From Psettodes erumei (taxonomy: Eukaryota > Chordata > Actinopteri > Pleuronectiformes > Psettodidae): a DNA stretch of 64,000 bases. Shown in pieces: positions 26,101 through 40,401 of this stretch (its first letter is position 1; the number at the start of each line of letters is the position of its first letter). A model generated the notes under the pieces. It saw only the letters and a list, made by a program, of their open reading frames with translations, ran no database searches and had not been told where the DNA came from. Where the stretch lies: assembly GCA_016785225.1 (NCBI GenBank), contig JAFBJZ010000888.1, positions 2,174,501-2,238,500 of the forward strand, in the 5' to 3' direction. A program made the translations under genes and the position numbers.

Positions 26101-27970
26101 CAAACTACAAGGTTTCAAGAAGGAGTCCTTTTAGAAAAACAATAAACAAAAAAATCCCAAAATTCAATGCCAAAATTTAAAAAGTACAATACCACAAGCC
26201 CTTTTCTTCCCATGGTCTTGATGTAGAAATATTGGCATTTATGATAAAAAAAACCCCACAAAAACACTTTCTGGCTCACTGTGTGTGTTGTGGGTACGTG
26301 GGCCGAAAGCTCTTACAGCTCTGCAGCGTCGAGCAGCCTTTTGCTGAGGCAGGTAACGAGGACAAGACCGCTAAAGCCAAGTAAGTAACAACATAGCTGC
26401 AGCACCGCAAAAATCAGAAAACACAAACCTTGTCCTTGGCGATGGCGGGTGGCTGTTTCAGAACCTCTTTGACTGTCTGCATGACCGTCTCGGTGCGCAT
26501 GGCGCTCACGGACCGCACCAGCTCAACCAGCAGCAGCTGCTCTTCGCTGGCGACAGGAATCACCTGAAAGGTGTACGGTGTAAATGCACGCTGGTGGTGC
26601 GAATGACCACTTTAGGGCATCTCTTCTAGGAGCAATGCCAGTGGGAGGGTGGAATGAAAAGTCCTGCGGGTTCACACGTTTCACCCTGTAACTGACAACA
26701 CCCACCTTATTTCTGACCGGAGCCTTCACCTGTTTCCTCTCATTCCAAACATAGGCGATCGCTGCCATGAAGTGAGCCCCGTGATTCATGGAGATTGGAC
26801 CCAGCAGCTCCAGAATTTGCTGACGGAGGTTCTGCGGAAGAGATTTAGGTGAGGGCGTGATGTTAGACCGTGACAGCTGATAACTTAGTTTGCAAACAAC
26901 GTCAGTTGCAATCCACTCCAGGCTTTTCCACTACCAACATCTTGTTAATGTCTTTGTGATAGGAAAAACACAACTGGAGAAGTACTCCAAGGAAAAAGTC
27001 AAACAGTATTATATCCTCAAATAACATGAGGAGACATTCCATTTTCAGCTGTGTACCACATATATTCTTTTAACCGAAACACAATAAATTGCCAGACAAC
27101 ATTTTCATCAGTGTTGTGCTGCTCATTCGATGATTACGAATTATGTATGTGAAGGATGAAAATCACTGTATTATCTCAGCAAAAATTATATTACCAGCCC
27201 ACCAGCGGCATAAGTAATTACATCTGGACAAAGATAATAAGCATTTGAGGAAAAATACAGATACGATTGCTGAAAAAGTCCTTCACTGTAAGTAATGAGA
27301 TTCTGTTCTTATAGTTCAGACCCTAAAGCAAAGCAGTGAACATGGGGTTATTTGACGAGGCTGCCCACGTGTTCGGGTGTTGTGGCTTGCCGTACACTGC
27401 ATGTGCCAGTTTCCTGGCCTACTCCTGCCCTCTCAGGATGTTAGCTGAATTACTGGGGCTGTTTTATCATTCAACTAAACTGGGTTATCCTGCGTTAAGA
27501 TCCATTACTGAGGCTGTGATAGAGAAACAAAACGTTGCCCGGTGTACCTTCGTGGAGCCCAGGTTGATGTTGGAGGTGGAGGCCGCAGAGGCAGCAGCGG
27601 GCCTGTCCGAGTTGTCAGCCTGGTGGAGGACGCTCCACAGCAGGGTGACAGACGACATGATGGTATGGAGGATGGACAGGATACCCGAACGAGCCTCAGC
27701 CAGGTGCTTCTGGTCAACACTCACCTGCAGCTGAGAGGCCGAAAATATAACAGAACTGTCAGTATAATAATGGAGGCCTCTAATCAGAAGTGGATACAGT
27801 ACGGTCTATTTAAGAACTTTAAACCACAACAACAATAATCTGGTGCACAGCGCCCTCACCTGGTGATACTGGGAAGTGGGATCCAGCAGGCAGTAATGGA
27901 TGATGGCTGTTACCCCTCCAGCACTGTCAGAATCAGGTCAGGAGGGATGCAGAGAGCCATCCACTGCGGT
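20120..27970 (-). CDS. dop1a: dop1a part 4: coding exons 19-36 (residues 1719-2476), exon 19 frameshifted
   Basis: Exons: 27860-27970, 27548-27730, 26706-26831, 26429-26563, 26000-26055, 25802-25906, 25516-25582, 25141-25285, 24386-24465, 23607-23716, 23235-23384, 22420-22481, 21942-22094, 21520-21656, 21340-21389, 21073-21237, 20652-20781, 20120-20428. They encode the conserved C-terminal half, including SVDQKHLAEARSGILSILHT, LPAPGQFLILG, TPSVYSVHALTLLAEVLAHL, VSHWRAIIDHLMTHDKTTFR, LRLPQVPILHAQVFLFFRVL and GGNGFSTSYNSQRWLNLYLS. Exon 19 is 111 bases where 112 are needed. All 17 later exons are intact and in phase, which argues that the gene is functional and the base is missing from the sequence. 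Confidence 0.95.
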
Positions 27971-30900
27971 CTGGAAGACAAGAGGGGGAGTGTGCAGTTT
28001 AATCGATGCATACTTTATGAATCAATATATAAATGTGTATTTTTTCCCTACAAAAATTCGTAATGTTAACGCATTAAGCTCAACTGGCGCATCAGAAAGA
28101 CGAATGACGTGTAAGAGAGCAATTGCATCCAATGGTCAAGAGTGCCATCTGGTGACCACACCCTTGCTATGTTACTTTACTGTATTGTACTGACTGTGTG
28201 ATGCAAGTCATATCAGTATCATCCAATCATAATGTGGAGGCTAATACCTGGTGTCAGTTATCCCGGTCTCATAGCGGTACTGATGAAGAAGGTTGTCCAG
28301 GTTCCTGCACAGCTGCAGGGTGACGGAGGCCACCACCCTCCTCAGCACCCGCCCCATGTATGGCAGGGTGGCCGTTATGAGCCCGATCCACTGGGGGTGC
28401 ATCTTACACGCATGGTGCTGATGAAGTGCCCGGATCACTGCGCACAGGAACATACCCTGCGCCGTGATGGGCTGTCCGTGGAGGTACTGCAGCGACGTCA
28501 TTGGCTGCTGAGGGTTGACATGCTCCACTTCCCCGCCGAGTATCTCAAAACCTGCCCCGGTGCCAACTCCTGCGCCTACACCTCCCGCACCTCCTCCCAC
28601 GGGTCCGCCTTCTCCTCCCTCGTCAGCCGGCACCAGGACTCTGTGCTCAAGTACGACAAGGCTCTGCAGCAGTCTTAACAACTGCGACTGGACTGCACTG
28701 CAGCTGTCAATCTGGTCCTCTGACAGGTTGATCACGCTGTCCTCTGACAGGCCCTCCTCCACCGTGGCCACGTTGACACCCGCCGCCCGTTGCTCATGCC
28801 ACTTCTGGGCACTGAATATGGAGGAGAGCAGGCAGTGGAGAACCACCTTTTGCACTTTGCACTTCGACAAGACATCACTGATGAAACTGGCAAAGCCCTT
28901 GGCCGAGCCACCGGTGACTTTGGCTAGCTCGCTGAAGAGGAGCGCTAAGACCTCCACGCTGGTCAGCTGCATGGCTCGGTTCCCTGCCAAGTCCTGTGGG
29001 CCTGCTGCCAAGTGGGCAGAGTAATAGCTCCTCAGGAAATAGAGACAAAGCGAGATGATGATCTCCAGGTACATGGCGCTGCGGAATGAGTGGGAGTGGG
29101 AGTCCTGGGGGATGGGGCAGTAGAAGTCTTTGCCCATGACGGAGACCCGGTGCCGCGCCAGGAGGTTTTGGAGCAAAGAGAGCTGCGGAGTGTAGGTGTT
29201 GTTGATGCTGGTGGTGGAGATGGCGCTTACAAACCCGGAGGGCAGGGCCTTCAGCATGGCAGCGATGGCTGACAGGGCGTGGAGGGCCCGGGAGGAGTCG
29301 TACAGCTGAAGGTAGAGCAGGACGTGCTGGTAGAGAGGATGGATGTTGAAACGAGGCGGAGCAGAGGACGATCTGCGTCCTGTGACGCCGACACCCCCGG
29401 CAGTCCCACTGGGACCCCCGCTGGGTGAGCCGGTGTCACTCTCAATCTCCGATACCTCGCCTTCCCCACAGCTGTACCAGTTCTCTAGATCCAAGCTGTC
29501 CCCGAAGAAAATGCTGGGTGGTCGCAGTTTCTCTGCTTGAATTGCTGCCTTTCTCTGCCTCTCCTCCTCTTTCCTCTTAGATTTCTTGGTCTTTGGCTTT
29601 GCACCTGGAGATTTGTCTGCCAGCCTTTCCATAATCTTCCCTTTAAGGCTGAGCTGGGTGCTGCTATGGCTACGTTTCCGAGCCTGAGGGTCATCCACCC
29701 GCAGGTTGTGGTCCGGTGTGGCCGGGTCAGAGCTGTCGGGCAGCGTGACGATGGACGGAGACGAACTATGACGGGTGATTCCCTCTTTGTGCTGCTCCTC
29801 TGCAGATACGTCGGCCTGTGCGACAGACAGGAACTCCAGCGTGCCTTCGGCCAGCATCTCCGGCAGAGTCTGGTGGTTGAAGCTGGGAGGAGGACCAGAG
29901 TCAAGACGGGCCCCGGTCGAGGTATCTGAGGAAGTGCTGTCTGTGTCCGTCTGTGGCCAGTGTTCAGGTGGAGATGGGACTTCAAGGGATTCCTCGTCTA
30001 CTAAACTCAGAACCCTGTCTATGAGCTCTTTGATGACAGAGGACACAACCTCTTCTATAGAGTCCTCAGACATGTCATCGGAGGAACCAGGCAGTTGCTC
30101 TGAGCCGCTGACTGTGCCGTTGACGCCCTCCTGCTCCTCGAAGCTGCCATTTTCCACCGTCGACGAATGTGAACCACTGGACTCCGAGCTCTGTGGCTCC
30201 GCCTGCTGTTCAGCAGATTGATAATCACCAGCTAGGTGCAAGTTCTCACTGCTCAGGCTCAGTAAGGACAGACTGTCACTCAACGGGTTGACAGTCAGAC
30301 AGAATGGCTCCATGTCACCCATGGCCAGGCCTCGGAGCTCCCTCTCCCCGTGGATCTGATTGAAGTCTAATGAAAGACAGCCAGAGGAAAACAGTTTAAA
30401 GAGTTACAGAAACAGATGCTCTTCTAATGAAAAAGAAACAAGCTGGATGTACACAGTCACTATCAGCAAAAAAAAGAGCAGAGTTAATGGGCGCTGCTCA
30501 CTGTCTGTAAAGCCAGAGTCTCTGGTGTAGATGGGTTCTGATGGTTCCTGTTCAGGTGGTTCAGGAAAGGCCTGGGCCCAGTGCCGCTGGGCCTGTACCC
30601 TCTGGATGGACACTCGGTGGGTCTTGGGGTGGAGCAGGAGGAGGAGAAGTGGCTCAAGGACCCGAGCGATGTCGTGTCTCTGAAGGACCTGGTTCAGCCA
30701 AGCACGACCAACAGCACTGGTGCATGGATCCCAGTAACTCAGACTGTCTAGCATGATGAAAAGAGATCTGTAGAAGGACATGAAAAATGTAGCGAGAAGA
30801 GAGAGTGGGTTGGATAGAGAGAAAGATGAAGTGAAAATTAAAAAAGGACAGTGGATTGCAGGAAAGGCATTTGACGCCAAAATACAAATGTATCAAGGTA

Positions 30901-33900
30901 AGCCCCGTCAAATGAATTAAGCACAATTTCCTCGTCGTCAGCACATCCTGACCTACCTGTCAAATGTGCGGCTGAAAGGGGAGGACTTGGTGATGTTCAA
31001 ATCTCGCGTCAAATGCCACAGCACAGAGAACTTCACATGGGCCTCCAGCCGGATTCTCTGCAAGAAAACATACTTCAGTATGGATTTGCTGGTGTGCGTG
31101 CTTTTGTTTTGTGCGTCCATGGACATGACCAGACCGCCGGCGCGTGCACTGTGCCGACCTTGTCCCTGTGCATGAGCTGCTGGCTGATGACGTCCTCGCA
31201 GATGCTGGAGGAAGGCACCAGGTTGTGGAGCTGGTAGAAAAGCTCCACGCTGCGTTGATGGTGCTGAGGTGTTCCTTCGCTCAGCTGGTCCCACAAGATC
31301 ACAGCCACACTCTGAGCAAGAGATTAGAGATTAAAAATTAAAACCATGAAACAAGGACGGCCACCGACGGCTCCACTATCACCTGAAATGCGATCTCTAC
31401 CTTGAAGAAGTCCGTCTTGTCAGCGATGTACTTTAGGATTCCCTGAGTGAGTGGTGGCCTGATGACGACAGCTACTCGACCCTGGCTGGGGCTCATGGGC
31501 TGGGCGGACTCCGTGCTGTCGCCAGATGCCACGCTCTCAGCGGTCACCATGGCAACCGACTGGGTGAGTCCTACTAGGTCCATGAGCAGGGAGATGGCCA
31601 CGCCCTGCAGGCTGAAGTCGCTGGCCAGGCAGCAGGCATCCATCAGTGTCTGCAGCCACACTGGGAGACGGACCTGCTCACTGTCTGTATGGATGCAGGA
31701 GGCATATACAGTGTTAATGCAGAGCTTTTATTTCCCTCAAAAACATGAACGTCTAGAAACTCTCCTTGTCTTCAAATATTCAACTCCCCCCCAATCCCAG
31801 CGTGCACACTGTCAGTGTTTCTGGTGCTTACCGAGCTGCTCCTCCTGCGTGGGTGAGGACTTCAGGTTCCCCTCTGCGATGTAGACAGGGAAACTGGAGC
31901 ATTCGAGGAAGAGCTGGCAGGCAGCAGTGAAGGCAGCCGCACACTCCCTCTGGAGCGACCCAGATCCTGAGCATAGCTCGGTGTAATCACAGTGCTGGGA
32001 GCCCTCTGCAACCGGGGGTCCCGACTGCGTGACCTCATTCCTTTCACCCTCAGGTCCGTGCACCCGCCCAGGGGTAATGTACAGGGTGATGAGACGGGAG
32101 AGGAACTGCTGGAAGTGCTCCAGGCAGCACTGCATGACTGGTTTGTCCAGGGGCTTGGTCTGAGAAGGGCCTGAGGAGCAGCGGCCTGTTTTGACCGCCG
32201 GGTGCGAATGGGGGATTCGTTCCGCTTCCTGTTGCCCATCTCCCACGTACTGCACAAAGTCTGTGAAGCCGCTTTCCGAGGAGCGCCCGCTGGGAGGATT
32301 GTCCCCATCCTCGAAAACCTCCCCGCTGCCGGGTACCTCCAGAGTAGCAGGAAGAGCCTGAGGGAAGAGAGAGGTAGACAGGTGATGACTGGAGGGAGAA
32401 AATGTGTGTTTTGCTATCCTGAAAAATAGAAAATTTTAAAGGGCAGTTCATGTATACTCCCACAGACTCTAGTGATCTTTCTTCTGCCACTTACTTTATG
32501 AATGTGACCTTAGCTGTTTGTTTTTACAACAACTTACCTGTTTTAATGTAGCTGGTCAGTGTACTGTTTGACTGAAACTTAAAACAGATTCAGAATGATT
32601 CTAACTCGAGTCCCCTTGTCTTTGTTTTTACAGATTTTAAACAAAGAATATCACAACTTTAGAAAAAGGTCAGTTTAAATCAATTACCATCACACTACTT
32701 TTTGTCTTCACACGATGAAGATGTGTTTCATCCTACAAGACGGCACTGATCACGTTCTCTTTACATTGACAGCCAGTCGAAGAAATTAGCTATTGGCTAT
32801 TAACAGATGGAAATTAATCATCATTAACTTTAACGGAAAAAATATAGCCTTTCCCTGCACTGTGCTCTGTACACTGGTCATTTCATAGTGAACCTGTGTA
32901 CAAAGCTGTTGGGTCTGATCTCAGGTCGAGTGAACTGTACACCAGCCCTACGTCCTGCCGCTGACAGATCGACAGACCATCAAGTTCATACACTCCTTTG
33001 TCACAGTCAGCCTTTCAGGGCTGGAGGCAGTGTGCGCATTCTGGAGCCTGGACTCAGATGGCACGTTAGCTGGCGCGCTCCCTGTATGCCCCTCAGGGTG
33101 GGGGGTGGGGGGCGTTAGGGTACTCAGCGGACGTACGGCGGGGTGTTTTCCACTCTGATGGATACAGCGCGGCCAGGAGGCATCAGAGGCTAGTCGACGC
33201 TTCTTCCTCAGAGAGAGAAGGCGAGCTGGGCTCAGCTGTCGGTGAACTATCTTTCTACTTGCGCTCTCTTCTACCCCTCGTGGGCCTACCTCAATCCAGT
33301 CAGCCCCTGTCTACCTCCAGACATGGGACTGAGTGACTCAACTTTGAGTCACGCCTCACTGAGCTCTCAAACACTGAATCAACCAGGTTGCTGGACAGGG
33401 ACCAGGAGGACCAGGACGGTCAAACAGAGCCTTTGCTCTGAGCAAGTCTTCAAATGCCTTGTGTCGAGGGATTGTGGGACGGCAGGGCCACCCAGCCAAC
33501 TGCAGCACAAGGAAAAAGGCTGGCAGAAGGAAACAAGAGCCGGGGGGACCCTGTTCAGGGACCAGGGAGCACCATCAAAGCCTGAGCGGATGGGTTTTTG
33601 GACCACACCTTGTAGGGGAAGTGGGTCGAGTAGGTCAAACTGGGATTTGCTCTGACTGGGACAGCAACAGGGTTTATGTTTTTATCCAAACACTTTTAAA
33701 GGATCAGAGACAGAACAGAATTAAACACGGGCAATGTTTTCAAAGTTGGCATGGCAGAGTTTCTCAAATCACGTCCTTGAACAGTTTGCAAGTCGAGCAC
33801 AAACTTGCCAACACCAAGCAAAAGCCAATTAGTGTCAGATCTGTGGATTTTCTCCACAATCTCCATGAACTGTCAGTGAATGGAAAATCAAGGTTTAAAT

Positions 33901-35490
33901 CATCCGCTGGGAACTTAGCATAACTGAGAGCTGTGAGCAGTTAAACACTCTGATTTTATGATGTGGTGGGGAAAATGTGACAATCAACGCTTCCCACTTT
34001 CTTTTTCTGATCTGAAAAGAGCCTTAAGATTTGTTTGTTATGGAAACATTTTAATCATTTTCCTCACCCGCTTGTCTTCCTTGTCCCTGCTCTTATCCCT
34101 TGCTGAGTTTGAGGAGCTGCCAGCGGAGCTGGAGGGCAGGGCCAGAGGAGACACCAGCGGTGGCTGGACCTTGCTGAGGATCTTGGAGCAGAGACGGAGG
34201 CAGTGGGTGAGCTCCCCGAGGCCCAGGGCCTGGAGGTGGCAGGTCAGAGCTGCCACCATGCGCAGCAGCAGCTGAGGGAGATGCTCTGTCTGGATCTCTA
34301 TGTACGTCTCCTGGAAATGTTTGGGGGAAAAAAAACAGAAGGGAAATGAGGAATCAAAGGTACAATTATTGGGTACCTGGAAGTAGGAGAACCAAATGTA
34401 ATGTAATTACAGCTGGTAACTTTATTAGGGTTCTCCTTAACTAGCCATCTCTTCATAATGATTGATGGAGTATGTGAATCGGAGTTAGCTTCTTATCGTT
34501 TCTCCCTTTGGTTTTATCTGGATACTTGATTATCTGGACAAAATATGATCTGCTATGGTAATTTTAAGTCTCAAAAAAAAAATTGTGCTTAAAAAGCCTT
34601 AGGAAGTTAGCATATAAAATTTACTGCTGTAAAACACCACGTGAGACATTTCCCACCCTCTGTGTTGTTTTTATGCTTCTTATTAAATTCAAAACTATAA
34701 ACTTATATGATGAACAGGAAGCTCTGAACACATAGATCCACTTCAAGTATTTAATGACACTTTTATCATTAAATATAACAGTCTGGTGGAACTAAATGTA
34801 GGGAGCCTACTTTTGTCCATATTTGATATTTATGGCCTTCTTGCAGCGTGATCTTGAGGGTTTTTTTTTTTTTTTTTTTTTTAAAACAAGTTTTTTTTCC
34901 CTCAACAAGCAGGGCACATTTTTATGAAACAAAAAGAGAGCTTGAAACATCCAAATGATAAAAAAAAGCATTAAATCATAGAGTAAACTAAAATACTCAT
35001 ATTTCTTACAAATATGTGAGCACAGCTAAAGCATGTGAGTGCATGCATGCTGAACAGAAAGCACAAACACACTGGGCAAAGATGGCATTTTCACAAGATC
35101 CACACCAAACTAGTTTTTCACCACGTGTAACAAATGTTACGACTCCACCACTCCACGTGGGATCATGGTCACTTTTGGCGTCAAAGTGTGACAGGAAGTC
35201 AAGTCATTCTGAAATGATCGCTCAAAGCAGGGCAGGAGCGGAGGTGGCCTGAGGGATGTTGGCAGGACGTTGCAGAAATGTTATCATAGCCTCAGTGAAG
35301 CAGGGTGAGGTGAAAAAGCAGGAAAGAGCAGTACTTTACCTGGCAGATTACCCTCATGCTTCTAGTAGGCTTCAAGGAGAAAGAGCAGATAGTTTGAACA
35401 GACAGGAGCAAGCAGAGCACAGGCCAGAAACTTTGTTTGCAGAAACACACACACACACACACGTTTTCCCGTTTGTCACAGAACACAAGG

Positions 35491-35540
<50 letters not shown>

Positions 35541-37622
35541 ACACACAGGCATTTAAACAGGAGTAGTAAAAGACTGAGGGATTTCCAAACTATTCAGATT
35601 GGAAATGCTGTGGAGACAAGCATATTTCTGGAGGATGCAAACAACGTTTTGGCAGGGAAACTAAACACGCAGGCGTTTCTAACCTGCGTAGGGATTGCAC
35701 ATACAGTATACACACAGAAGAGATGCGAGCTACACACACACACACACCCTAATGGTGGTCATTACATCCCAAAAGGTTAACCCAGAAATGGGAATGGATG
35801 ACAAATCTGACAACAGGAAGGCCAAAGTGCAAATGGTCGTGTTAGGGGAGTAGAGTGGATTTGGGAAGGAGGCGTGTGAGCCAAGAGGGAGTGAAAGATA
35901 AAGAATGAGATGAAAAGCCGAAGCCAGGGTGGGAGACAAGGAACTGTGAGGAGGGAAGAGAAAGAATGGGGTGGAACTACATTTTTGGAGAGAATCGAAA
36001 TCAATAAAGGAAAGGAGGTGGAAGCACGAAAAGATAAGGAGGAAGAATGAACAATGACAAAGACGGAGCAGGACAGAACTAAAGGACTGAGCAATAATGT
36101 AGCATTGAAAAGTGAAAAAAGCAGGAAGAGAATGAAAGGAACAATGTACAAGTGTGAAAGAGAAAAAAGAAGGAACAAAAAAATTAAAAGAGAAAAGAAA
36201 ACACAGTTCAAGACTAAAAGAATTCATAGTAGAGTGAGAGCAAAGACAGTAAGAAAGAAAGAAAGAAAATATCTCACCAAGGACACGATATCAAGCAGGA
36301 AATCGACCAGCTGACAGAACTCCATCAATGACAGCTCAGGAGGAGCTAAGCTCCCAGAATGCCGCTGTGCACCTGTGCTGCTGTTCACCGTCCTCCTGCG
36401 TCACAGATACATTTTCCATTACTTTGGGCCAAGTATGATGGTTAGCAGTCAAGTTCAGTGTTCACACTTTTACTAATGACGCCCACATGTAGCTCCACTT
36501 TGCTCAATGACACAGGAAAAAAAATCTAGGCACACGTGGTATCATCCGAACACTGTCTCAGCACCAGAGCAGACCCATACAAGAGGTCAAGAGGTCAAAC
36601 TGCTGGTCTGCAGTGTGATCTCCTCACCTCACCCCACGTCAGGTTAATGAACAGGTCCAAAAACCCTCTGCCCTCTGATGTTTGGAACAGGTAATGTTCT
36701 GACCCGAGTCCGGTGATCCGCCTGCGGTGGCAGGTTCAGTGTGTCTGTGCTCATTCATTTACACGTACAAACCTGCAGCACTCCTCAAACCAGCGAGCGA
36801 TGTAGTCCCACATGTAGTACGGCTCAAACGAGTTGAACAGCAGATTGGCTGTTTTGATGAGCTCTGCCGTCTTCTTGTTCTCTCGTAGTTTGCTAACAGA
36901 GACAGAATTTGCATCATGTCAAAACATCTCAAATCCTGAAGTGATATTAATTACAGTGACGTACATGATTCAACATGATTCTTTCACCTGACAAAAGGCA
37001 GAAATTGTGTGGATGAATCGAGTATAAATAATTCTAATTCTAATAATTAATCAATTTGAGTTCATATTGAATGTTTTTGCAGTTAACGAGGCAACATTTA
37101 ACTTTTCTCTCGCTGTCGTCTCGCTTATTATCCATGAACTTTTTTATTGCTTTCTGTGTTTATAACTCACTTATTTAAGGTTCTAATGTTGTGACAGTTA
37201 CTCAGATGTTCTGTTTTTATTGTATCTGCATCATTTGTCTGACCTGCTGAGGTGCGAATGGTCTTTGCTGAATGGACTCTGGTTTTGGAGGTCCAGCTCT
37301 GTTCGACACTGCGTGTGCAGAGTCCGAAACACCTCAATCAGAACATCCTCCAGGATTGCTGGGCCTGAAAAGACACACAGCAGGGATGACATTCGCAGTG
37401 GATGAATGCAATATTACATGCGGTCAGTGCAACAAGCTGCATGTGTAATTAATTCATCTATGCATTTACAACACCAGCTACACTGTTGGCGCCTGCATGT
37501 TGACATACCCAGCTCTGGTTTGTCCAGCAAACTGATGAGAATGCGAAATGGCTTGAGGTCGTGCATGAGAACGCTCTCCTCTTCTCCACCTCGGGCCTTG
37601 CCCTGCAAGATCCCTACCATTG

Positions 37623-37661
<39 letters not shown>

Positions 37662-38084
37662 GTTACAGTATAGATCATAAAATATGAGTAAACTCCAGAG
37701 CCAAGGTTTCACACGGATGAGGGCATATTTATTTGTGTTTGAATTCTGTTTATTTTGCCTCCTTATAATATTTGGCAGAATCAATCTCATATTTGCATTG
37801 AACCCCCTCACATTTGTGTGTGTGTGTGTGTGTGTGTGTCACGCTTCGTCTGCCACATAATGGAACAGATGTCTCTGTAGTTCCAAACTTCTCCCTATGG
37901 AGGGAGCTACAATAACAGTCTAAGAACAGATGGCAGAGCAGCAGATGAAAAAAAAAAAAAAAACTTTCAAAAACAAAACTTGCCCTCCCTGTTGCTCTGT
38001 GTGCTCCCTGTTCCAACCCCTGGAGTACCAAAGCTCATCACATACAAAGAGGGCTGCAGCTGCTCTGAGCTTGACATTACAAGG

Positions 38085-38130
<46 letters not shown>

Positions 38131-39408
38131 ATTTAAGTGTATGGGAGACCTGGGGGCTGTCTTCAAAGGATTGGCTGTCGGGAATAAGAGAAGAGAGCTG
38201 GATATGCAGTGTGTGCAAACCCCAGAGAGGATTTGGGAGGTGGTGGGAGAAGGATGAAAGGAGGATGGATAAACAGCGTGGCAGACAAAAGAGGGCCAGA
38301 TCTGCCAAATTTAGGGCGATCCCCCACCAACACACACATACATGTCTGACCTCAAAAGACATCGGATGTTCGGGAATTCCACACAGAAGAAACATTTTTC
38401 TATCGTTGGCCTGTGTTCGCAGTGAGCTTGAGACCTCACCTGGACCAGCATGTCCTTAGAGAAGTTGTTGAAGTAGTGGCTAGCGTGCTCCTCTGGGTTG
38501 CTCTGCCGGGTGCTGCGGGGGCCTATTATCACCCCGTTGTTATCAAAGCCTAAAAAAAAAAAACAAAAAGGCGCACTGTGAGCTTATGAACGCATAAAAA
38601 CTCGGACGTGCATGCAGCACATTCAAGCACAAAGCCAGAAGCAAAGCACTTCTCCAGAGTGGAGCAAATGGATATGTCATCTTCACTGAGATAAACCATC
38701 TGTAGCTAACAGTTAATCCTCCAGCATCACTCAGATTTCAGCCATTACACTGAAGGAAGTCTTGGACTGCTTCACACTACAGAGACACAACCAGTTTCAG
38801 ATAAAAGATAATATATCCCGATCACTGGGGGACAGATGACCTATAAACGACTGAGAATCTGGCTTAGAATCGCTGCGACTGTTTATCTTAACTTAAGACT
38901 CTGACCTTCACTCCACTTGTTCCTTATCCTTCCAGGTAATCTAAGCATTTCTAATATTCTAATGTTGTGAACACTGGACAAGAGTGTAAGCTTCTATTGC
39001 AAGCCACTTACCAGCATGATCATCCGCAGTGAAATTGCAAACAAGAGAAAATACAGTAAGACAATGACAATAGCAGATACTCGCCTAGTCTATGTTTCAA
39101 GGAACCAAAACAAAAAAATGGTCAACAGCAACAAAGCAGGTTTGTGTACGCAAATGACAAAACAGAGCAATGTGTGTGTAAAGGTTTGTATGTCACGGTC
39201 CCCACTGTGGTCCATGTAAAATGTAAATAATGCTGGCATGCACAAGTAAGAGTGGTTTCATGGACAATAAATATTCCTGTTGCCTGACGCTTCCCCAGAT
39301 GCAGTTTCTCTTATCATCTCCTGCTGCAGGGAAGTTACTTCTGAGGTTCTACAATATTCTACAAATTACATGACGAGCGGGAACCGTGACACTGGAGATC
39401 TTCAGTGC

Positions 39409-39439
<31 letters not shown>

Positions 39440-39728
39440 TTCGCACCCAGCAGCCAGGCATAGAGTCTGCGGTTGAGGGACATGTCTCTTCTCAAAACCA
39501 CATGCAAAGCTGCTGACAGGATCCGGATCATGTCAGGGCGAGTCGCCTGAACACAACACAACAGAGTAGACCAGAACGTTTGTAGCTGTTTCACACGGAT
39601 ACACAGACACACACTAGTTACTATCTCAATTGCTCGGGATATAGATCCTAACTGCTGTATAAGACGTACACATCATTATCATACTTCAGTTGTATTACAC
39701 GGGCCTGTGATTTTAACCAGACCTCTCA

Positions 39729-39782
<54 letters not shown>

Positions 39783-40401
39783 CTTACCTGGCTCATGTGG
39801 AAGGGGAAGCAGAAGAGGATCAGGTCCAGGGTGCTCCTCTGCACCAACACACTGGAGTCCTGGACTGAGGTACTGACCGCCTCCACCTGGTGAGAACAGA
39901 AAACTTTATTATTCAACACGTTCCCCAATGTTCCCTAATCTGATCCCCATTGTAAAATTGCATCGAGATGCTAATAACTAAAATAGCAGGTGACACTGCA
40001 CTGCTGCTTGAAAAACCAAATCACCATATGGTCAATAATAAACAGATATTTTGCAAGATGCTGATGCAGCATATTTTGTCTCTTGGCGTCCTCACAAATA
40101 TTTGGACACAGAGCCACAGTCTGTCGTGTACCATGAGCTCGATGTCGCTGCCCATGACGAAGAGCTGGTCCTCCATGGAGAGCTTGCGGTTGAGGTGCAG
40201 CAGCACAAAGGACACCCCGGGGAGACGCACAGCAGGGCTGGTCAGGATGCTGCCCCACAAGGCACTGTAGAAGGCCGACTGCTCCACTGCTGCGGCCACC
40301 TTCTCCAACAAGGTGTTGGTTCTGTGGCAAACACAAGCAGGACACAGTGAACACGCCAGCGTTTACCTCCACCTACCAACCCTGGGGCGGGACACAGCTC
40401 G

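Noticed and set aside
28515..29024. 169-codon plus-strand open frame, with others at 28232-28678, 29537-29929 and 29775-30221
   Set aside because: All are antisense shadows of the GC-rich dop1a exon 18.
33242..33655. 137-codon open frame in dop1a intron 12, with an overlapping 154-codon frame at 33459-33923
   Set aside because: No family resemblance, opposite strand to the gene, no splice or promoter context.
35730..36227. 165-codon, 144-codon and 86-codon frames on both strands
   Set aside because: They come from the strand-biased purine tract; translations are low-complexity Ser/Leu/Phe or Lys/Arg.
38087..38459. Open frames running through CA/GT repeats (also at 14045, 35256, 37414, 39713, 53303 and 56732)
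   Set aside because: Strings of His-Thr or Cys-Val are microsatellite translations.
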